Shown piece by piece: positions 59,140 through 64,000 of a stretch of DNA of 64,000 bases (positions within the stretch are counted from its first letter, which is position 1; each line of letters starts with the position of its first letter). The stretch covers positions 248,001-312,000 of the forward strand of contig JAVBLM010000019.1 of the NCBI GenBank assembly GCA_031553535.1. The letters run 5' to 3'. The notes below the pieces were generated by a model. The model was not told where the DNA came from. It ran no database searches and saw only the letters and a list, made by a program, of their open reading frames with translations. A program made the position numbers and the translations under genes. The stretch is from JAIROC01 sp031553535 (GTDB lineage Bacteria; Bacteroidota; Bacteroidia; Bacteroidales; WCHB1-69).

Positions 59140-59170
59140 GAAAAAAATATGAAATCAAACGAAACATAGA

Positions 59171-59926
59171 ATGAAACAAAAATCATCAAGAATACTACTT
59201 ATCATTTTATACGTTTTGATTTTACTGAGCAATCATTGCTTTGCGCAAGACAAAAATGAAATTTCCATTTACGCGGGATTTTTGCAGTTAAAAGAAGAAC
59301 TGAATCAAAGTATCGTATATAATGGGCCACAAATAGGAATTCATTATCAGCGAAATATCTTTTTTAAAAAATGGGAATTACGCTATAAGCCTAAAATCGC
59401 ATTAGGCATTCCTTTCAATAGAGGCATGACAGGGGTTAATATTAACTTTGTGCCTATTGATTTTTCGGGAATTGTGCCTGTTTACAAAAACGAAAAGCAC
59501 AATCTAAAAATAGGATTGAATTTTGAGGCAAATTACAGTTACCAAGCATATCCTGAACAACATAGCGCACACTTGTTTTGGTACAGCGAAATCGGAATTG
59601 CACCATGCATAGAATATAATTATCAATGGAATCAACAAAAAATCAAGGTATTTTTACAGAATTCCATTGCAGGATTTGTTTCCCGAATCAAAGAAATCAC
59701 ACCCTATTTCTATTCGTTCAAATTTTCAGACTTTTTTACGCAACCACATAAAGATATGGAATTCGCCAGTTTTGACAAATACAGCCATACAAATGCGTCT
59801 GTTGAATATGTGCCAAATATATCCAAAGGTCATTCGTTTGCATTGGGCATAGAATACATTGACAGTTATTTTGACAACCGTTTTCAATCATTAAATTATT
59901 ATTTGCAATGGAAAAAAACATTTTAA
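59171..59926 (+). CDS. Exported, probable beta-barrel protein of unknown function
   Basis: A 251-residue protein with a signal peptide (SSRILLIILYVLILLSNHCF, then A-Q). The rest alternates hydrophobic and polar residues in strands rich in Tyr, Phe and Asn (FFKKWELRYKPKIALGIPF; SFALGIEYIDSYFDN) and ends in a C-terminal aromatic (WKKTF), as in outer-membrane barrels. No family recognised. Its 3' end overlaps the serine-hydrolase start by 19 nt, so translation of the two is probably coupled. Confidence 0.65.
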   Translation: MKQKSSRILLIILYVLILLSNHCFAQDKNEISIYAGFLQLKEELNQSIVYNGPQIGIHYQRNIFFKKWELRYKPKIALGIPFNRGMTGVNINFVPIDFSGIVPVYKNEKHNLKIGLNFEANYSYQAYPEQHSAHLFWYSEIGIAPCIEYNYQWNQQKIKVFLQNSIAGFVSRIKEITPYFYSFKFSDFFTQPHKDMEFASFDKYSHTNASVEYVPNISKGHSFALGIEYIDSYFDNRFQSLNYYLQWKKTF

Positions 59927-61017
59927 AAATAATATTATTTACCGTTATCATTTCCTGTATCAGCTTGACCTCTTGCCTGAAAGAAAACGATTTGAAATTG
60001 CCGTTTAAAACGTTTGTTCCTGCAAACCTGGATGACGGTTGGGAATTATCAACACCTGCGCAAGAGGGTATCAATGAAAGTGAACTGCAAAATATATACA
60101 ATTATTATCACGAAAGCGACAATTTATGGCAAGTCAGAAGTTTGCTTGTATTTCGCAATAACAAACTGATTGCCGAAAGTTATACAAAAAATCCGAATGA
60201 AATAACCCAACCTGTTGCCATTTGGTCGTGTACCAAGCAAGTAATGGGAATCCTCACAGGAATTGCTATCGAACGAGGAATTATTGATGATATTCACGAT
60301 AATATCCAAAAATATTTGCCCGAAGAAATCAGCCGTCATGCTGATAAAGGTGCGATTACTATGAAAAATCTGTTGCAAATGCAATCGGGCATCGCGTTCA
60401 GTAACGATGGCTTTAATGGCGAATCCAATCAACTATTAAAAGAAATACCTTCTAACAGTCTTGATTTTGTTTTGGAATTGTCTACTTTTTGCAACCAAGG
60501 CGAACAGTTTCATTATAACGACGGCGATCCGCATATCATTTCTGCCGTTCTGCAACAACAAACAGGAAAAACAACAAAAGACTGGGCAAAGGAAGTTTTG
60601 TTTTCAAAGTTAGATATGAAAAACTATGATTGGGCAGTATACAAAGACGGCATCACAATGGGTGCTTTTGGAATAATGGCAACACCACGGGAAATGGCTC
60701 GAATCGGGCATTTGGTGTTGAATAAAGGAAATTGGAACGGACAGCAAATCGTAAGTTCCGGGTGGATTGAAGAAATGACAACAACCAAAGTCCCGAAAGA
60801 AAAAGTGAATACTTACGGCACTTCTTTTGGCTACTTTTGGTGGGTTGACGAAGACAGGGATGTAATTTTTATGTGGGGTAAAGGCGGGCAATTTGTGTTT
60901 ATCAAACCAAACAAAAATTTAATAATGGTAACAACTGCCGACCCAAACGATGGCCATGCATTTGAACTAAATAGTGCATTGGATATTTTTGACAGGATTG
61001 ATAACATTACGAATTAA
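59908..61017 (+). CDS. Serine-hydrolase lipoprotein (class C beta-lactamase-like)
   Basis: 369 residues. The lipobox SLTSC gives a lipid-anchored cysteine at C23. The beta-lactamase/PBP-like domain has the nucleophile in WSCTKQVMG (S107, K110; S-x-x-K), the second motif around FHYNDGDPH (Y-x-N), and a late WGKGGQFVF in the K-T-G position (here K-G-G). Family members are esterases, peptidases or beta-lactamases, so drug resistance cannot be inferred. Likely periplasmic or surface-anchored. It overlaps the preceding barrel gene. Confidence 0.85.
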   Translation: MEKNILKIILFTVIISCISLTSCLKENDLKLPFKTFVPANLDDGWELSTPAQEGINESELQNIYNYYHESDNLWQVRSLLVFRNNKLIAESYTKNPNEITQPVAIWSCTKQVMGILTGIAIERGIIDDIHDNIQKYLPEEISRHADKGAITMKNLLQMQSGIAFSNDGFNGESNQLLKEIPSNSLDFVLELSTFCNQGEQFHYNDGDPHIISAVLQQQTGKTTKDWAKEVLFSKLDMKNYDWAVYKDGITMGAFGIMATPREMARIGHLVLNKGNWNGQQIVSSGWIEEMTTTKVPKEKVNTYGTSFGYFWWVDEDRDVIFMWGKGGQFVFIKPNKNLIMVTTADPNDGHAFELNSALDIFDRIDNITN

Positions 61018-61166
61018 TAAGAAAACGGTTGCTAACTCACAGTCTGCTTTTAGGCGCCTGAAGTGCATAATTCAACTTTTACCACTCACGCCCCCATCCA
61101 TCTCGGACAACAGCTCCGCACCGTAATTCTACCCCAAAGTAACTGGGAGAACGTCGATATTATTTA

Positions 61167-63614
61167 TTAAATAAAAAGATTAATATTTGATTTGTCAGCC
61201 CAGCCGATATAGGTAGCAACACCACCTACGGTTACTTCGTCCAAAAGTTCTTCAGGTTGAATTCCCATGGCATTCATCGACATTTCGCATGCAATAAATT
61301 CAACGCCTTGACCCAATGCCTGCTGACGTAATTCTTCTACCGATTCAATTCCTTTTTTCTTCATGATATGTCTCATCATTTTGGCGCCTATTCCAAACAT
61401 ATTGAATTTCGATAATTTTAATTTCAATGAACTGGATGGCAACATGATGGTAAACATTTTACCAAAGAAGTCCTTTTTTACTTTGGGCTTCTTTACCTTT
61501 TTAATTACATTTAATCCCCAGAAAGTAAAGAATAAAGTTACCTTTTCCCCGGTTGCAGCGGCCCCGTTTGCCAGAACAAACGTTGCGATCGCCCTATCCA
61601 AATTATCACTGAACACAATAATTGTTTTCCCTTTACCGGAAGAAGAAATTGCCATTTCATTGTCCGGTTTCTTTCCTGCTTTTTGAACTGTCGCAATATA
61701 TTTTCCATTTTCAATGATATTGGATAAAAGAGGATTTCCCGTTGTACTTGTCCAAGCCTCCACATCCCGATGAAAAGCCGGATCGGTAGAAATGATTTCC
61801 AGTGCTTCACCTTCTTTTATTTGGTCAATAGCTGATTTCAGTTTCAAAATAGGTCCGGGACATTGCAAACCGGAAGCATCGATTTTTTTCACTACTTCCC
61901 ATGAAGTCGGGACACTATTGTTAATTACTTTCTCAACATCTTGTTTGGAATTATTTTTATCTCCCTGCTTAATGGCCGGCGTTGTTGCCGATTGATATAT
62001 TCTTTCTCCTCCTGTCAAATTATAGACTTTTTTAAATCCGTTTTTCAATAAAATCTGTTGCGCCAGATATCCCCTGTGACCGGTCTTGCAATATACATAT
62101 AGCGGTTTGTCTTTCAGAACTTCATCCATCCGGCTTCGCAAGTCATCCAAAGGAATATTCATTGCCCCTATTATGGCGCCTAATTCAAATTCATCTTTTG
62201 TACGAACATCCAATATTTGGACTTTATTCCTGTCAAGTGTATCTATTTCATGCCACTGGACAACCGGCATTTTCCCGGTAACCACATTTTTTGCTACATA
62301 TCCTGCCATGGCAATCGGGTCTTTTACCGAAGAAAACGGAGGTGCATATGCTTGTTCCGATTTTACCAGGTCATCAATGGCTCCTTTTCTTTTTATGATT
62401 AACGCAATTTGGTCTATGCGTTTATCTACACCTTCAAACCCGACAATTTGTCCTCCATACAATCTTCCTTTCTCAATGTCAAAAATAAGCTTGATATATA
62501 ATGGTGTTGCCGCCGGATAACAACCGGCATGAGAAAATTCCTGCACATAAATACTTTGGAAAGGAATACCTGACTCTGTCATTTTTTTCTCATTCAATCC
62601 TGTTGCAGCACCAACCATATCAAATACTTTAGTAATACTTGTTCCAATAGAACCTTCATAAGTTGTTGTATTTCCAAATACCATGTTGTCGGCAGCTACA
62701 ATAGCTTGCCGGCTCGCCGAATTCGCCATGAAACTAAGCCAAGGCTTTCCGGTTAAAGGGTGAGGATATTCTACGGCATCGCCTATGGCATAAATATCCT
62801 TTACAGAAGTCTGCATATAAGAATCAACCCGGATTCCACCAATTTCTCCAAGCTCAATACCGGCTTGCTCTGCCAATTTTGTATCCGGTTCAACACCCAC
62901 AGTCAACAATATCATATCCGTAGTCAATTCTTTCCCTCCTTCTAATTGTATTTTCAACCTGTTCTGCTCTCGGGAAAATGCAAGGACTTCATTATCTAAG
63001 AAAAGATCGACTCCTTTTTCTAACAAATGCGCATGGAGTATAGAACCCATCGAATAGTCCAAAGCATGATGAGCCTGTTTGCTCTTTTCGATGATAGAGA
63101 CATGAATCCCAAGATTATGGAAACTTTCTGTCATTTCTATTCCTACAAAACCGGCGCCTACGATTACGGCATTTTTTACCTGTTTTGTCTGAATATAATT
63201 TTTAATAGCATCACTATCCTTTACATTTTGTAATGTGAAAATAGCCGGAAAATCAACTCCTTCAATAGAAGGAACTATCGGCGTTGCTTCAGTAGCAATC
63301 AACAATTTATCGTACGATTCCGTATAAATATCTCCTTTATCATTTTTAACCGTGATTACCTTTTTCTGAGGATCTACTTTAATAACTTCACTTTTTGTTC
63401 TTATATCTATATTATAACGATTACTAAACCAATCATATGGCTCAAGCAATAATTCATCTTTATCTTGAATTATACCGCCGATGTAATAAGGCAACCCACA
63501 ATTGCCATAAGCGATATATTCATTCTTTTCCAATAGCATAATTTCTGCTGTTTCATCATTTCTCCGAATACGTGCAGCAGTAGCAATTCCTCTCCCTATA
63601 ATAACATATTTCAT
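61167..63614 (-). CDS. CoA-disulfide-reductase / rhodanese / TusA / DsrE fusion
   Basis: 815 residues from the ATG at 63614; an ATG at 63671 would add 19. Domains in order: FAD/NAD-linked oxidoreductase (about 1-440, active cysteine C39 in YGNCGLPYYIGG, FAD site IYAIGDAVEYPHPLTG), rhodanese (about 455-550, KPLYVYCKTGHRGYLA with the persulfide Cys), TusA (about 575-650, DASGLQCPGPILKLKSAI) and DsrE/F/H-like (about 665-815, ATFVLANGAAATGEKVTLFF). This is a known Bacteroidota-type sulfur-transfer fusion, predicted to reduce CoA-disulfides or persulfides and relay sulfane sulfur. The first FAD-binding loop reads IIGRGIATAARIRR, about three residues shorter than the usual G-G-V-A-G-G form, and may affect cofactor binding. 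Confidence 0.9.
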   Translation of the reverse strand: MKYVIIGRGIATAARIRRNDETAEIMLLEKNEYIAYGNCGLPYYIGGIIQDKDELLLEPYDWFSNRYNIDIRTKSEVIKVDPQKKVITVKNDKGDIYTESYDKLLIATEATPIVPSIEGVDFPAIFTLQNVKDSDAIKNYIQTKQVKNAVIVGAGFVGIEMTESFHNLGIHVSIIEKSKQAHHALDYSMGSILHAHLLEKGVDLFLDNEVLAFSREQNRLKIQLEGGKELTTDMILLTVGVEPDTKLAEQAGIELGEIGGIRVDSYMQTSVKDIYAIGDAVEYPHPLTGKPWLSFMANSASRQAIVAADNMVFGNTTTYEGSIGTSITKVFDMVGAATGLNEKKMTESGIPFQSIYVQEFSHAGCYPAATPLYIKLIFDIEKGRLYGGQIVGFEGVDKRIDQIALIIKRKGAIDDLVKSEQAYAPPFSSVKDPIAMAGYVAKNVVTGKMPVVQWHEIDTLDRNKVQILDVRTKDEFELGAIIGAMNIPLDDLRSRMDEVLKDKPLYVYCKTGHRGYLAQQILLKNGFKKVYNLTGGERIYQSATTPAIKQGDKNNSKQDVEKVINNSVPTSWEVVKKIDASGLQCPGPILKLKSAIDQIKEGEALEIISTDPAFHRDVEAWTSTTGNPLLSNIIENGKYIATVQKAGKKPDNEMAISSSGKGKTIIVFSDNLDRAIATFVLANGAAATGEKVTLFFTFWGLNVIKKVKKPKVKKDFFGKMFTIMLPSSSLKLKLSKFNMFGIGAKMMRHIMKKKGIESVEELRQQALGQGVEFIACEMSMNAMGIQPEELLDEVTVGGVATYIGWADKSNINLFI

Positions 63615-63919
63615 ATTCTTATTTTTATCTTTAAAAATAAATATCCACGAATCCAAAAAGAATAGACTCATTCATTATTTAGAAACAATTTTAAACTTTT
63701 TTTGTTTTTGGAATATTATTTTAATAAAAAGGAAGTAAAAGATCGCTAATCTGAATTTATAATCAATATTGAGATATTACGGATTATCTCACTTTGTTTG
63801 ATGTCTCACTGTACTTTGTGCATGGGTAATTGGATCCTTCAAAATAAGGATATCATCTCCAAAAATTAATTTTAATACGTTTGTCCTTGCAGGAAAGATG
63901 GCAGCAAGAAAAAATTCTG

Positions 63920-63927
63920 TATCTTTG
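63920..63927 (+). promoter_or_regulatory. -7 promoter element for the gene at the right edge
   Basis: TATCTTTG (TAnnTTTG), about 60 bp upstream of an ATG at 63987. The spacer 63672-63919 is otherwise empty. Confidence 0.5.
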
Positions 63928-63986
63928 TAATAAGATACAGTATAGAGTCATTCTCTATATTTTTTTGTTATTGAATATATTACAAA

Positions 63987-64000
63987 ATGAGAAGGTATAT
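63987..64000 (+). CDS. Possible start of a gene leaving the window
   Basis: ATG followed by three full codons (M-R-R-Y) and two bases before the window ends. It is supported only by the promoter element at 63920. No product can be assigned. Confidence 0.3.

Noticed and set aside
59908..61017. Beta-lactamase antibiotic-resistance gene
   Set aside because: Only the general serine-hydrolase fold is supported. The third motif is K-G-G rather than K-T-G, and many relatives are esterases or peptidases.
1..64000. tRNA, rRNA, tmRNA, RNase P and known riboswitches
   Set aside because: All gene-free spacers were read by eye on both strands and none showed a convincing cloverleaf or conserved RNA core. 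A covariance search (tRNAscan-SE, Rfam) was not possible here.

Overview
The window comes from an AT-rich genome of the phylum Bacteroidota, most likely order Bacteroidales; the family cannot be fixed from this stretch. Four things point there. About twenty gene starts are preceded by the Bacteroidota -7 element TAnnTTTG, and there are few Shine-Dalgarno sites. A 965-residue C10 protease carries a type IX secretion (T9SS) sorting domain. Several families typical of the phylum are present: YfhO, DUF4919, the Hc1-like histone, and a CoA-disulfide reductase fused to rhodanese, TusA and DsrE. Many exported proteins have signal peptides ending in A-Q.

Layout. 1-7294 is a surface-glycan block: YfhO N-terminus, GT9 and GT2-like glycosyltransferases, two FkbM-type methyltransferases, a zinc-ribbon methyltransferase and a UDP-sugar dehydrogenase. 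7417-16755 is housekeeping on the minus strand: pepT, prfB with its programmed +1 frameshift, a DUF1295 enzyme, recX, a thioesterase, plsC, a nitronate-monooxygenase-like flavoprotein, yqeY and rmuC. 17119-23347 holds the T9SS protease, infC-rpmI-rplT (infC apparently starting at AUA), a stand-alone SIR2-like protein and an outer-membrane protein. 23827-31154 holds an antiporter, a DUF4097 repeat protein, DUF4919 and SIMPL proteins, 3-methyladenine glycosylase and an M20 hydrolase. 31928-47839 holds elbB, pepC, the grpE-dnaJ-comB operon, miaA, rlmN, a TPR protein, a 58-residue histone-H1-like protein, an EFR1 ferredoxin, rplY, lpxD, an aminotransferase and ackA. 48860-58283 is an AraC regulator divergent from an RND pump operon that continues into a winged-helix protein, a MATE pump and a frameshifted RelA/SpoT-domain gene. 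59171-63614 ends with an outer-membrane protein, a serine-hydrolase lipoprotein and the large sulfur-trafficking fusion.

The least ordinary content lies between genes. Three arrays of 42-bp tandem units (12109-12378, 25333-25697, 48119-48370) differ in sequence but share one layout; two of them encode two hairpins per unit, and stem changes between units are compensated. A second family has AGAAGTTACGCAAGTT-like ends arranged as inverted pairs around 180-240 bp at three sites, with a solo end at a fourth; one copy supplies the last codons and stop of recX. Around these lie a 5'-end fragment of the thioesterase gene, GATAAA-type short repeats, REP-like sequences and a decayed reading frame at 31195-31520. 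No tRNA, rRNA, CRISPR array, prophage or transposase gene was recognised. All calls come from reading the sequence; no database search was run.
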